Assembly (NCBI RefSeq): GCF_013249045.1
Contig: NZ_JABRWP010000008.1
Coordinates: 1 to 64,000 of the forward strand
Direction of reading: 5' to 3'
From: Winogradskyella eckloniae
GTDB lineage: Bacteria; Bacteroidota; Bacteroidia; Flavobacteriales; Flavobacteriaceae
Length of the DNA: 64,000 bases
Shown: in pieces, positions 1-8,921 of the stretch
Layout of the letters: each line of letters begins with the position of its first letter
Numbering within the stretch: the stretch's first letter is position 1
Notes under the pieces: model-generated
What the model was told of the DNA's origin: nothing
Databases searched by the model: none
What the model saw: the letters and a program-made list of their open reading frames with translations, nothing else
Position numbers and translations under genes: made by a program

Positions 1-55
1 TTAAGCCCGTTTGCGCCGATGGTACTGCTTAACTGTGGAAGAGTAGGTCGCCGCC
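1..55 (+). rRNA. rrf: 5S ribosomal RNA, 3' part (cut by window edge)
   Basis: The first 55 bases read as the conserved 3' half of bacterial 5S rRNA, with the blocks GCGCCGATGGTACTGC and GAGTAGGTCGCCGCC. The 5' half lies left of the window, so an rRNA operon on the plus strand ends here. A strong terminator follows at 82-116. The exact 3' end may differ by one or two bases. Confidence 0.93.
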
Positions 56-81
56 TTTTTTACCGTAACATTCGGTATTGT

Positions 82-116
82 AAAACCCTTACTATTTTTT
101 TAGTAAGGGTTTTTTG
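82..116 (+). terminator. Intrinsic terminator of the rRNA operon
   Basis: A 13-base arm AAAACCCTTACTA pairs with TAGTAAGGGTTTT around a six-T loop, followed by a T run. It sits about 27 bp after the 5S rRNA end, so it most likely ends the rRNA transcript. A helicase start at ATG 114 would fall inside this hairpin, so a later start is preferred. Confidence 0.9.
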
Positions 117-173
117 TTTTGTGGTAATAAATATAAACTTTTCTTTATCTTCATCATCTATTTATTAATGTAC

Positions 174-2612
174 ATGATTATAAATAAAGAAATAGATTTA
201 GCATGGGATTTTGTTACTAGAACCGATCGAAACGTATTTTTGACAGGAAAAGCAGGTACAGGAAAAACAACATTTCTTCATAAATTAAAATCCCAATGTA
301 ATAAACGAATGGTGGTTGTAGCGCCTACTGGTGTAGCCGCAATAAATGCAAAAGGTGTTACAATACATTCCTTTTTTCAAATACCATTTGGCCCTATTTT
401 ACTAAATGATACGTCTTCTAATACTTCGGGCTTTAAAAGAAAATTTTCTAAGGATAAGATTAATATAATTAAATCAATTGATTTATTGGTTATTGATGAA
501 ATCAGTATGGTTAGGGCTGATGTACTCGATGCTATAGATAAAACTCTTAGACGTTATAAACATAGAGATAAAACTTTTGGAGGCGTTCAATTATTGATGA
601 TTGGTGATTTACAACAACTTTCGCCAGTGATGAAAGATTATGAGTGGGAATTATTGAAACCTTTTTATAAAAATATATTTTTTTTTAGCAGTATAGCTTA
701 TCAAAATAGTAACCCATTAATCATTGAATTAGAACATATATACAGACAAGATAATCCAAAATTTATTAAGATTTTAAATGAAATTCGAAATAATTCATTG
801 AGTTCGAATTCAGCTGAAGAACTCAACAAACGATTTCTGCCTGACTTTGAAGCTACGGAAAATGATGGCTATATATCATTAACTACTCATAACAGTAATG
901 CCACACAAACAAATTTTCTTGAATTGTCAAAATTGAAAGAAAAAGAGTTTAATTACAATGCTATTATTAAAGGAAAATTCCCGGAACATTCATATCCTAA
1001 TAAGGAAAATTTAGTATTAAAAGTAGGAGCTCAAGTAATGTTTATAAAGAATGATAGTTCTCCAGAAAAACGTTATTTCAATGGTAAAATAGGTAAAGTA
1101 ATTTTTTTAGAAAAAGATGAAGTTGTCGTAAAATGCCCAGAAGATGATTATAATATTAATACAAAATTAGAAACATGGGAAAATATTAAATACAATATTG
1201 ACCCAGATTCTAAAGCAATTTTAGAAGATAAGATTGGGAGTTATTCGCAAATTCCTTTGCGCTTAGCTTGGTCTATAACCATTCACAAAAGTCAAGGCTT
1301 AACATTTGAAAAAGCTATAATTGACGTCAAGGGAGCTTTTGCGCATGGACAAACCTATGTGGCATTAAGTCGTTGTAAATCATTAGAAGGACTAGTTTTA
1401 AAGAATAAAATAACTGCTAGTCATATTATCAATGATGAAAATGTGGTTTTATTTAATAAGGTTGCTGAGACCAACCAGCCCAATGAAGACATCTTAAAGA
1501 AGTCTAAGCATAAATATCAATTGACATTGATTCACGAGATATTTAATTATTATAAATTTATGCATCCTATTAACCGTATACTAGATGTGTTTTATAAAAA
1601 TAAAGGAAGTTTTCAAGGGAATATTGAGGAACATATAAATAGTATTAAATCCACTGTCGTAGAATTACTTAAGATTAGTACGAACTTTAAATCTCAATTA
1701 AAATCCTTTGGAGATGCAAAGGAAAGTCCTGAAACCAATACAGTATTACAAGATCGTTTTAAAAAAGCTCTAGTTTATTATAATGAGCATTCTATTTCTA
1801 ATATTAAAGCACCGTTACAAAAGGTAAGCTATACAACAGATAATAAAGGGTTAGATAATGACATAGTAAAGCAATTAGACGTTTTAGAGGCATTGATAGA
1901 AACAAAACTCTTATTTTTTTCTGGCTTATTGGAAGGTTTTAATACAGATACTTTTTTATCCTTACGAGCAAAATCTGTATTTTTAAATAAAGAGACACCT
2001 AAAAAGAAACGAAAAGTAACTATTGATGCTACTTCAAATATTGAATTATTTGAATTGTTAAGAGAATTAAGAAATGAAATAGCTCAAAGAGAAGAGCTTG
2101 TACATTTTCAGGTGTTTACTCAAAAATCATTGTATGCGATGTGTGAATTACTGCCAACAAATTTAATTGAGTTGAAGCAAGTTCACGGTATGGGAAAAAC
2201 TAGAATTGCTAAATACGGAAATGAAATAATAAATGTAATTATTGAATATTGTGAAAAAAACAATATAGAAAATTCCACGGTTCAAGGAACGATTGAAGAG
2301 ACAAAACCATTAAAAGTAAAAGGTCAGACCAAGACTATATCTTTAGATTTATTTAAAGCGGGTAAGTCCATTGAACAAATAGCTATAGTGCGCGAATTGA
2401 GTGTAAATACAATTTTTGGTCATTTAACTAATTTTATTCCTTCCGGAGAAGTTAAAGTAACTGATTTAATGTCTAAAACACATTATTTAGAATTAAAGTC
2501 ATTAATCCCTAAAACAACCTTTGAAAATCTATCAGATTTAAAACATCAACTAGATGAAAAGTACTCGTATGAAGAATTACGATTAGTACTAAATGAAATG
2601 ACAAAGAACTAA
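174..2612 (+). CDS. Pif1/RecD-like DNA helicase with HRDC and helix-turn-helix tail
   Basis: Predicted ATP-dependent DNA helicase of the Pif1 type, probably 5'-to-3', acting in DNA repair or recombination. Walker A is GKAGTGKTT close to the N-terminus, Walker B is LLVIDEISMV, and GDLQQLSPV matches the next helicase motif. The late motif SWSITIHKSQGLTFEKAIID followed by YVALSRC is the usual superfamily 1 signature. The C-terminal third looks like an HRDC domain (AMCELLPTNLIELKQVHGMGKTRIAKYG split over about 60 residues) followed by a helix-turn-helix module. The start was placed at ATG 174 (ATG 168 is possible) because family proteins begin just before the xxEIDLAWDFV stretch and the ATG at 114 lies in a terminator. 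The product has 812 residues. It stands alone between two terminators. Confidence 0.87.
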   Translation: MIINKEIDLAWDFVTRTDRNVFLTGKAGTGKTTFLHKLKSQCNKRMVVVAPTGVAAINAKGVTIHSFFQIPFGPILLNDTSSNTSGFKRKFSKDKINIIKSIDLLVIDEISMVRADVLDAIDKTLRRYKHRDKTFGGVQLLMIGDLQQLSPVMKDYEWELLKPFYKNIFFFSSIAYQNSNPLIIELEHIYRQDNPKFIKILNEIRNNSLSSNSAEELNKRFLPDFEATENDGYISLTTHNSNATQTNFLELSKLKEKEFNYNAIIKGKFPEHSYPNKENLVLKVGAQVMFIKNDSSPEKRYFNGKIGKVIFLEKDEVVVKCPEDDYNINTKLETWENIKYNIDPDSKAILEDKIGSYSQIPLRLAWSITIHKSQGLTFEKAIIDVKGAFAHGQTYVALSRCKSLEGLVLKNKITASHIINDENVVLFNKVAETNQPNEDILKKSKHKYQLTLIHEIFNYYKFMHPINRILDVFYKNKGSFQGNIEEHINSIKSTVVELLKISTNFKSQLKSFGDAKESPETNTVLQDRFKKALVYYNEHSISNIKAPLQKVSYTTDNKGLDNDIVKQLDVLEALIETKLLFFSGLLEGFNTDTFLSLRAKSVFLNKETPKKKRKVTIDATSNIELFELLRELRNEIAQREELVHFQVFTQKSLYAMCELLPTNLIELKQVHGMGKTRIAKYGNEIINVIIEYCEKNNIENSTVQGTIEETKPLKVKGQTKTISLDLFKAGKSIEQIAIVRELSVNTIFGHLTNFIPSGEVKVTDLMSKTHYLELKSLIPKTTFENLSDLKHQLDEKYSYEELRLVLNEMTKN

Positions 2613-2647
2613 AAAGACTTCAAATTATATATTTGAAGTCTTTTTTT
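2611..2647. terminator. Bidirectional terminator between convergent genes
   Basis: Perfect 15-bp arms, AAAAAGACTTCAAAT and ATTTGAAGTCTTTTT, enclose a 5-base loop. There are T runs on the plus strand and, through the leading A run, on the minus strand. It overlaps the helicase stop and lies about 20 bp past the end of the convergent acyl-CoA dehydrogenase, so it can serve both. Confidence 0.88.
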
Positions 2648-2666
2648 ACTCTAGCCATTTTTTACT

Positions 2667-3809
2667 CTAGCCTTTTATTAGACTCCTTGAAATAACAATT
2701 TTTTGTATTTCAGAGGTACCTTCATATATCTGAGTGATTTTAGCATCTCTCATTAATCGCTCAACATGATATTCTTTTACAAATCCGTTACCACCGTGAA
2801 TCTGAACAGCTTCAACAGTTTGTTCCATAGCAACTTTACTTGCGTATAATTTTGCCATCGCACTAGACTTGTCGTAATTAAGTCCTTGGTCTTTATCCCA
2901 AGCTGCTTTCATCACTAACATTCTGGCCGCTTCAATTTCGGTGTGCATATCAGCCAATTTAAAGGCTATGGCCTGATGATTACAAATTTCAGTACCAAAT
3001 GCTTTTCGTTCTTTAGAATATTTTAAGGCTAACTCATAAGCACCAGAAGCTAAACCTAGAGCTTGGGCAGCGATACCAATGCGTCCTCCAGAAAGCGTTT
3101 TCATGGCAAACAAGAACCCAGAACCATCCTCTCCAATTCTATTTTTTTTAGGGACTTTAACATCATTAAATTGTAATGTATGTGTGTCACTTCCTCTTAT
3201 GCCTAATTTGTCTTCTTTAGGTCCTATATCAAATCCTGGCGTTTCTTTTTCAACAATAAAAGCATTAATTCCATGAGAACCTTTATGTTTATCCGTTTGT
3301 GCAATTACCAAATAAAAATCAGCACGCCCACCATTTGTAATCCAGTTTTTGGTTCCATTAAGGATATAGTGATCACCATGATCTATTGCGGTTGTTTTTT
3401 GCGAAGTGGCGTCACTTCCGGCTTCTGGTTCACTCAAACAAAATGCGCCTATACTTTCACCAGAAGCAAGCTTTGTTAAATACTTTTGCTTTTGTTCTTC
3501 ATTTCCAAAAGCTTCTAATCCATAACAAACTAAAGAATTATTAACGGAGACCATTACAGATGCAGAAGCATCTACTTTAGATAATTCTTCCATAATAAGC
3601 ACATAAGAAATAGCATCCATACCACTTCCTCCATATTTTGGGTCTACCATAATGCCTAAAAACCCTAATTCTCCCATTTTTCTCACCAGTGAATCTGGGA
3701 ACTTTTGAGCATTATCTCGTTTTAAAACACCCGGAAGCAATTCGGTTTGCGCAAAATCTCTTGCGGCATCTCGAATCATTAAATGTTCTTCTGTTAAACT
3801 AAAGTCCAT
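2667..3809 (-). CDS. Acyl-CoA dehydrogenase (short-chain/butyryl type)
   Basis: FAD-dependent enzyme that makes the alpha-beta double bond in acyl-CoA in fatty-acid or branched-chain amino-acid breakdown; cytoplasmic. At 380 residues it has the usual length. The N-terminal helical domain begins MDFSLTEEHLMIRD. The middle has the FAD/substrate segment CLSEPEAGSDATS, then NGTKNWITNGG. The C-terminal part has IQIHGGNGF-like VQIHGGNGFVKEY and IYEGTSEIQKIVISR, whose Glu in YEGT is the catalytic base in short-chain members. It is a single gene with its own promoter, divergent from anmK. Chain-length preference cannot be told from sequence alone. Confidence 0.93.
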   Translation of the reverse strand: MDFSLTEEHLMIRDAARDFAQTELLPGVLKRDNAQKFPDSLVRKMGELGFLGIMVDPKYGGSGMDAISYVLIMEELSKVDASASVMVSVNNSLVCYGLEAFGNEEQKQKYLTKLASGESIGAFCLSEPEAGSDATSQKTTAIDHGDHYILNGTKNWITNGGRADFYLVIAQTDKHKGSHGINAFIVEKETPGFDIGPKEDKLGIRGSDTHTLQFNDVKVPKKNRIGEDGSGFLFAMKTLSGGRIGIAAQALGLASGAYELALKYSKERKAFGTEICNHQAIAFKLADMHTEIEAARMLVMKAAWDKDQGLNYDKSSAMAKLYASKVAMEQTVEAVQIHGGNGFVKEYHVERLMRDAKITQIYEGTSEIQKIVISRSLIKG

Positions 3810-3845
3810 ATATTATAAAATTATTGATTTAATAAAAAATTCACG

Positions 3846-3876
3846 CAAAGATAATTTTTTCTTGTCGTATTTTCAA
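3846..3876 (-). promoter_or_regulatory. Promoter of the acyl-CoA dehydrogenase
   Basis: On the minus strand, TTG (3876-3874) is followed after 20 bp by TATCTTTG (3853-3846). This is a perfect Bacteroidota -7 box TAnnTTTG with a -33 TTG at near-usual spacing. The start codon is about 36 bp further on. On the plus strand a weaker box, TATTTTTA (3887-3894), lies just before the anmK ATG. Confidence 0.65.
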
Positions 3877-3899
3877 TAAGTAATAGTATTTTTACTAAT

Positions 3900-4973
3900 A
3901 TGATAAAACCGTATTATAATATTCTGGCCTTAATGTCTGGAACATCTTTAGATGGATTAGATATAATTTCTGTAGAATTTTCATTCTGTACGCATTGGAG
4001 CTTTAAAATACATGCTGTAGAAACCATTAAATATAATAGTTTTTGGAAAAGTACTCTAGCCAATTTAGTGACAATGGACATGGATCAATTAAAAGAAATT
4101 GATATAAAATATTCGGAATATTTGGCATTTGAAATAGTAAACTTTATCGATCGTCATAAGATTGAAAATATAGATTTTATAGCTTCTCATGGCCATACAG
4201 CACTGCATCAACCAGAAAATAAAATAACTTATCAAATTGGAAATCATCAAATATTAGCAAATAATTTAAACCGAAAGGTCATCTGTGATTTTAGAGTACA
4301 AGATGTTGCTTTTGGAGGGCAAGGCGCACCTTTGGTTCCCATTGGAGATCAATTATTATTTAAAACTTATGACTATTGTCTTAATTTAGGCGGTTTTGCT
4401 AATATCTCTTTTGCGGAACAGAATCAACGAGTAGCATTTGACATTTGTCCGGTTAATATAGTTTTAAATCACTATGTGTCTACAATTAATCTTGAGTATG
4501 ATGATAAAGGAGAAATAGCATCTTCGGGTAAAATCGATGAAAATTTATTGCTAATATTAAATCAGCTTCAATTTTATTCTGAACAAGCACCTAAATCTTT
4601 AGGTTTAGAATGGGTTTGCCAAAATATTTTTCCATTAATCGATGGGTTAAAACTTGAACTTAAAGATATTTTAAGAACCTTTATTGAGCATATTGCTATA
4701 CAAATTTCTAAAATCTTAAATAAGAATAACACAAAAGTCATAGTTACAGGAGGTGGTGTGTACAATAATTTTTTAATGACAAGAATTAAGGCGCTATCTA
4801 AATCAGAAATTAGTATTCCAAAAAATGAAATTATAGAATATAAAGAAGCACTGATTTTCGGACTGTTAGGAGTGCTTAAAGATAGAAATGAAGTTAATTG
4901 TTTAAAGAGTGTCACTGGTGCAAAACGCGATCATTCTTCAGGAAAAATTTTAATGCCTAAAAATAAAATATAA
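3900..4973 (+). CDS. anmK: Anhydro-N-acetylmuramic acid kinase
   Basis: Phosphorylates and opens 1,6-anhydro-MurNAc to MurNAc-6-phosphate in cell-wall recycling; cytoplasmic. The ASKHA-type ATP-binding motif MSGTSLDGLD is at residues 12-21. DFRVQDVAFGGQGAPLVPIGD in the middle (split as DFRVQDV and GGQGAPLVP) and VTGGGVYNNFLM near the end are family hallmarks. The length of 357 residues is normal for the Bacteroidota form. It is divergent from the acyl-CoA dehydrogenase and precedes the dehydrogenase at 5031 with a separate promoter, so no operon is implied. No MurQ etherase gene is in the window. Confidence 0.95.
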   Translation: MIKPYYNILALMSGTSLDGLDIISVEFSFCTHWSFKIHAVETIKYNSFWKSTLANLVTMDMDQLKEIDIKYSEYLAFEIVNFIDRHKIENIDFIASHGHTALHQPENKITYQIGNHQILANNLNRKVICDFRVQDVAFGGQGAPLVPIGDQLLFKTYDYCLNLGGFANISFAEQNQRVAFDICPVNIVLNHYVSTINLEYDDKGEIASSGKIDENLLLILNQLQFYSEQAPKSLGLEWVCQNIFPLIDGLKLELKDILRTFIEHIAIQISKILNKNNTKVIVTGGGVYNNFLMTRIKALSKSEISIPKNEIIEYKEALIFGLLGVLKDRNEVNCLKSVTGAKRDHSSGKILMPKNKI

Positions 4974-4998
4974 TTCACATTTAGCTTCGATAGTTTTT

Positions 4999-5006
4999 TA
5001 TATTTG
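4999..5006 (+). promoter_or_regulatory. -7 promoter box before the Glu/Leu dehydrogenase
   Basis: TATATTTG matches the Bacteroidota -7 consensus TAnnTTTG and lies 24 bp before the TTG start codon. No clear -33 TTG is seen at the usual distance. Confidence 0.5.
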
Positions 5007-5030
5007 TTATAAGAAATTAAATACAGTAAA

Positions 5031-6260
5031 TTGATAAAAGAATTACTTCATACATACGAAAATAAGTTACCAGAAATAGTTTTTCATTGGAACGATTCTG
5101 AAACCGATGCAGAAGGTTGGACCGTTATAAATTCACTAAGAGGAGGTGCAGCAGGAGGTGGAACGCGAATGCGAAAAGGATTAGATAAAAATGAAGTACT
5201 ATCCTTGGCCAAAACGATGGAAGTTAAGTTCACAGTTTCTGGACCAGCAATAGGTGGTGCAAAATCAGGAATTAACTTTGATCCACAAGATCCAAGAAAA
5301 AAAGGTGTTTTAGAACGATGGTATGCTGCCGTTTCGCCATTACTTAAAAGTTATTATGGAACAGGAGGAGACTTAAATGTAGATGAAATACATGAAGTTA
5401 TACCAATCACAGAAGAAAGCGGTGTATGGCATCCACAAGAAGGCGTTTTTGAAGGCCACTTTAAACCTACAATTGCTGATAAAATTAATAGAATTGGGCA
5501 ACTAAGACAAGGTGTCATTAAAGTTATAGAAAACCCAGAATATTCTCCAGATGTAAGTAGAAAATATACTGTAGCAGATATGATTACAGGTTATGGTGTC
5601 GCTATAGCCGCAAAGCATTTTTATGAAATTAAAGAGCAATCTATAAAAGGCAAACGAGTTGTCGTGCAAGGATTTGGAAATGTTGGTGCAGCAGCAGCAT
5701 TTTATTTTGCTCAAATGGGAGCGAAAGTTGTAGGTATTATAGATAGAGTAGGAGGTTTAATAAATGAAGAAGGATTTTCGTTTAAAGAAATTACAGATCT
5801 ATACCTTAACAAAAATGGAAATACACTTGTCTCGGAATCGTTAATACCTTTTGAAGACATCAACCATAAAATTTGGTCACTACAAACAGAAATATTTGCA
5901 CCTTGTGCAGCATCTCGATTGATAACTAAAGACCAAATAGATCAAATGATTGCAACAGGATTAGAAGTTATTACTTGTGGTGCTAATGTTCCTTTTGCGG
6001 ACAAAGAAATATTCTTTGGGTCTATAATGGAACATACAGATCAAAAGGTCAGTTTAATTCCAGATTTTATATCAAATTGCGGAATGGCTAGAGTATTTGC
6101 ATACTTTATGGAGAGAAAAGTACAAATGACCGATGAAGCTATTTTTAATGATACATCAAAAGTGATAAAAAAAGCTTTAATAGAAGTAAATAAAAATAAC
6201 CCAACAAACATAGGCATTAGCGAAACAGCTTTCGAGATTGCCCTAAGACAATTAATTTAA
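5031..6260 (+). CDS. Glu/Leu/Phe/Val-type amino acid dehydrogenase
   Basis: NAD(P)-dependent oxidative deaminase of the ELFV family. The N-terminal catalytic domain has RGGAAGGGTRMRKGL and the substrate-lysine segment GPAIGGAKSGINFDP. YYGTGGDLNVDE contributes catalytic residues. The C-terminal Rossmann domain has VVVQGFGNVGAAAAFYFA. At 409 residues it is a single-chain enzyme near the length of glutamate dehydrogenases; substrate choice (Glu or branched-chain) cannot be settled here. The start codon is TTG at 5031: the protein begins IKELLHTYENKLPE right there and no earlier in-frame ATG fits. nhaD follows after 6 bp, so the two are probably co-transcribed. Confidence 0.88.
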   Translation: MIKELLHTYENKLPEIVFHWNDSETDAEGWTVINSLRGGAAGGGTRMRKGLDKNEVLSLAKTMEVKFTVSGPAIGGAKSGINFDPQDPRKKGVLERWYAAVSPLLKSYYGTGGDLNVDEIHEVIPITEESGVWHPQEGVFEGHFKPTIADKINRIGQLRQGVIKVIENPEYSPDVSRKYTVADMITGYGVAIAAKHFYEIKEQSIKGKRVVVQGFGNVGAAAAFYFAQMGAKVVGIIDRVGGLINEEGFSFKEITDLYLNKNGNTLVSESLIPFEDINHKIWSLQTEIFAPCAASRLITKDQIDQMIATGLEVITCGANVPFADKEIFFGSIMEHTDQKVSLIPDFISNCGMARVFAYFMERKVQMTDEAIFNDTSKVIKKALIEVNKNNPTNIGISETAFEIALRQLI

Positions 6261-6266
6261 TAAACT

Positions 6267-7658
6267 ATGGAAACAGTAATTATTCTCGTATTTGTTTTTG
6301 GCTATTTAGCCATTACGCTCGAACACAATATAAAAATTGACAAATTAATACCTGCATTGGTTATGATGGCTATCAGTTGGGCCTTAATTTCTTTGGGTAT
6401 AGATGATTTTACACAATGGTTTGATTCTGCTAAGCATAGCTTAATGGATAATTTCGGATTATTGCCGCATGAAGAGAAGATGCATTTAATGGAAGAAACA
6501 TTACTGCATCACTTAGGAAAAACGGCAGAAATCCTAGTCTTCTTATTAGGCGCAATGACCATTGTAGAAATTATCGATTATTTTGATGGGTTTTCTACCA
6601 TTAAAAATGCTGTAAATTTTAATAGTAGAAAGAAACTACTTTGGATGTTTGCCATTTTAGCTTTTATTCTTTCTGCAATTATAGATAACCTTACAGCAAC
6701 AATTGTATTAATTTCAATACTACAAAAGATTGTAAAAGAAAGAGATGTAAGAATTTGGTATGCAGGTTTAATTATTATAGCTGCGAATGCTGGTGGTGCA
6801 TGGTCTCCAATTGGTGATGTAACAACAACAATGTTATGGATTGGAAATAAAGTTTCTACGGGTAAATTATTTGCGTATTTATTTATTCCTTCATTATTAT
6901 GTATGGTAGTACCAACCTTCATAGCGTCATTCTTAAAACCTTTTAAGGGCGATTTAGAATTACAAGAATCCGATGGGAAACCAAAGAATAAATTTAGTTC
7001 TACAATGTTATTCTTAGGCTTAGGTGCAATTATTTTTGTGCCAATATTTAAGGTTGTTACCCATTTACCACCATACGTTGGGATGATGTTATCTCTTGGC
7101 GTTGTCGCTATTTTTGCCGAAGTGTATAGTAATTCAAAGTTTGCGATATCAGAAGTAAGCTCAGATGAACATTCTGCAGGTGCTAGTCATAGTCCTGTAC
7201 ATCATTCATTATCTAAAATTGAATTGCCAAGTATCTTATTTTTCTTAGGTATATTAATGGCGGTTGCAGCATTAGAATCATTAGGGATTTTATTTGGTTT
7301 TGCAGGTTCACTACAAGAGACTATGCCAATGTTAGGTACGGAGTTTCATCATGAAGGTGTTTCTGATTTGGTAGTATTATTACTAGGTGTTGGATCAGCG
7401 GTTATTGATAATGTTCCTTTGGTTGCGGCTAGTTTAGGTATGTTCTCAGAACCATTAGACAACGAATTATGGCACTTTATAGCATATTCGGCTGGTACAG
7501 GTGGAAGTATGTTAATTATCGGTTCTGCAGCAGGTGTTGTAGCTATGGGAATGGAAAAAATTGATTTTTTCTGGTATCTTAAAAAAATATCTTGGTTGGC
7601 ATTTGTAGGTTTTATTGCAGGAGCAGCTGCTTTCATGGTAACAAGATCTATTTTTTAA
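6267..7658 (+). CDS. nhaD: Na+/H+ antiporter NhaD
   Basis: Inner-membrane sodium/proton exchanger of the ion-transporter (IT) superfamily, for salt and pH homeostasis. The 463 residues contain roughly ten or more hydrophobic helices. Conserved segments are ILSAIIDNLTATIVLISIL, ANAGGAWSPIGDVTTTMLW, GVGSAVIDNVPLVAASLGM and AGTGGSMLIIGSAAG (the last two around residues 370-430); the paired DN motifs are typical of NhaD. A His-rich loop (HSAGASHSPVHHS) near residues 300-315 could be a cytoplasmic sensor loop, by inference only. It starts 6 bp after the dehydrogenase. Confidence 0.93.
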   Translation: METVIILVFVFGYLAITLEHNIKIDKLIPALVMMAISWALISLGIDDFTQWFDSAKHSLMDNFGLLPHEEKMHLMEETLLHHLGKTAEILVFLLGAMTIVEIIDYFDGFSTIKNAVNFNSRKKLLWMFAILAFILSAIIDNLTATIVLISILQKIVKERDVRIWYAGLIIIAANAGGAWSPIGDVTTTMLWIGNKVSTGKLFAYLFIPSLLCMVVPTFIASFLKPFKGDLELQESDGKPKNKFSSTMLFLGLGAIIFVPIFKVVTHLPPYVGMMLSLGVVAIFAEVYSNSKFAISEVSSDEHSAGASHSPVHHSLSKIELPSILFFLGILMAVAALESLGILFGFAGSLQETMPMLGTEFHHEGVSDLVVLLLGVGSAVIDNVPLVAASLGMFSEPLDNELWHFIAYSAGTGGSMLIIGSAAGVVAMGMEKIDFFWYLKKISWLAFVGFIAGAAAFMVTRSIF

Positions 7659-7676
7659 TATTAAATTTAATTATAC

Positions 7677-7693
7677 TTAAGTTATAAACTTAA
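7677..7693. repeat. Perfect 17-bp palindrome between nhaD and exbB
   Basis: TTAAGTT-ATA-AACTTAA is a perfect inverted repeat with a 3-base centre. It is too short in the loop for a strong hairpin and lacks a T run, so an operator site for the exbB operon is more likely than a terminator. No binding protein can be named. Confidence 0.5.
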
Positions 7694-7732
7694 CGTTATT
7701 AAAGAAGAACTTATAAAAACAAACATTTTAGT

Positions 7733-8437
7733 ATGATATCATTAAGTACTATTCAAGATGAAGTTGAAGGTTTAACTGATGCAGTAGCAGAAGAATCAGT
7801 AGAGAAAACCTTATCTATAATTGAATTAATTACCAGTGGAGGAACCTCAGGAATAGTCATTATTCTAATTTTATTTCTACTACTAATATTAGCAATTTAC
7901 ATTTATTTTGAACGAATTTTTGCGATAAAAGCAGCGTCAAAAGTGGATTCAAATTTTATGAATCAAATAAAAGACCATGTGAGTAATGGCAAAATTGATT
8001 CTGCACAAATGTTATGTGCTCAACAAAATTCGCCTGTTTCAAGATTAATTAATAAAGGTATAACAAGAATAGGAAAACCTTTAGATGATATTAATACAGC
8101 GATTGAAAATGCAGGTCGATTAGAAATTTATAATCTAGAAAAGAATGTCAATGTACTTGCCACCATATCAGGTGTGGCTCCTATGATTGGATTCTTAGGG
8201 ACTGTGGTAGGAATGATTATTTCAATTTTTGAATTAGCAAACGCTGGCGGAACGATTCAAATGGATGTGTTGGCAAGCGGATTATATACGGCTATGACAA
8301 CCACTGTTGGAGGATTAATAGTTGGTATTGTAGCATACGTAGCATATAACCATGTTGTAGGAAGAACCAATAAGGTTGTTTATCAAATGGAAGCTAACTC
8401 TATTGAATTTTTAGATCACTTAAACGAACCAATCTAA
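7733..8437 (+). CDS. exbB: MotA/TolQ/ExbB proton channel protein
   Basis: Proton-channel subunit that, with ExbD, uses the proton-motive force to drive TonB across the periplasm. The first membrane helix is about residues 38-58. The other two helices are in the C-terminal half, in the conserved segments ATISGVAPMIGFLGTVVGMI and GLYTAMTTTVGGLIVGIVAY. The length of 234 residues fits the Bacteroidota form. It is the first gene of exbB-exbD-tonB, with exbD only 4 bp downstream. TolQ is the alternative name, but the neighbouring TonB favours ExbB. Confidence 0.92.
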   Translation: MISLSTIQDEVEGLTDAVAEESVEKTLSIIELITSGGTSGIVIILILFLLLILAIYIYFERIFAIKAASKVDSNFMNQIKDHVSNGKIDSAQMLCAQQNSPVSRLINKGITRIGKPLDDINTAIENAGRLEIYNLEKNVNVLATISGVAPMIGFLGTVVGMIISIFELANAGGTIQMDVLASGLYTAMTTTVGGLIVGIVAYVAYNHVVGRTNKVVYQMEANSIEFLDHLNEPI

Positions 8438-8441
8438 TTTT

Positions 8442-8834
8442 ATGAATATTAGAGGACGAAATAAAGTAACTCCAGAATTCAATTTCGCGTCAATGACGGA
8501 TATTGTATTCTTGTTATTGATCTTTTTTATGATAGCGTCAACATTGGTAAGTACTAATGCTATTGATATTGTTTTGCCAAAAGCAAGTGGCAAAACAGAA
8601 AATAAAAAATCTACAGCTGTTAGTATTAAAAAAGATTTAACCTATTATATAGATCAAAAGCGCGTTAGTGAGGCAATTTTAGAAAAGCAATTATTGGATA
8701 TACTGTCTAATCAAGATGCTCCAACTATTGTTTTACGTGCAGAAAAGTCGGTGCCAGTTGAGAATGTTGTTAAAGTGATGGATATCGCTAATAGAAATAA
8801 ATTTAAAGTGATATTAGCTGTTCAACCTAATTAA
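8442..8834 (+). CDS. exbD: Biopolymer transport protein ExbD
   Basis: Partner of ExbB in the inner membrane. It has 130 residues: a short cytoplasmic start, one membrane helix with the essential Asp in MTDIVFLLLIFFMIASTLV (the D sits at the helix start), and a periplasmic domain ending ANRNKFKVILAVQ. This is a complete, normal-length member. It follows exbB by 4 bp and is 87 bp before tonB. Confidence 0.93.
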   Translation: MNIRGRNKVTPEFNFASMTDIVFLLLIFFMIASTLVSTNAIDIVLPKASGKTENKKSTAVSIKKDLTYYIDQKRVSEAILEKQLLDILSNQDAPTIVLRAEKSVPVENVVKVMDIANRNKFKVILAVQPN

Positions 8835-8873
8835 ACGGCATCATTTTTGAAAGTTTGAAAGCATCAAACAATA

Positions 8874-8906
8874 ACCTCCTAGGTATTCAAAGCTTAGTAG
8901 GTCTTT
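8874..8906 (+). other. Imperfect hairpin in the exbD-tonB gap
   Basis: ACCTCCTA (8874-8881) can pair with TAGTAGGT (8895-8902) with one mismatch over a 13-base loop, followed by CTTTT. This is a weak terminator or attenuator candidate that could lower tonB expression relative to exbBD. Thermodynamic support was not computed. Confidence 0.3.
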
Positions 8907-8921
8907 TAAATAAACTAGAAG

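Noticed and set aside
114..173. Upstream ATG start for the Pif1-like helicase
   Set aside because: The first codons lie in the rRNA terminator hairpin and encode a hydrophobic stretch not seen in the family.
2640..2675. Short tandem copy of TTTTTTACTCTAGCC after the helicase
   Set aside because: Two copies of about 15-16 bp at a gene end; no function is suggested and it may be simple slippage.
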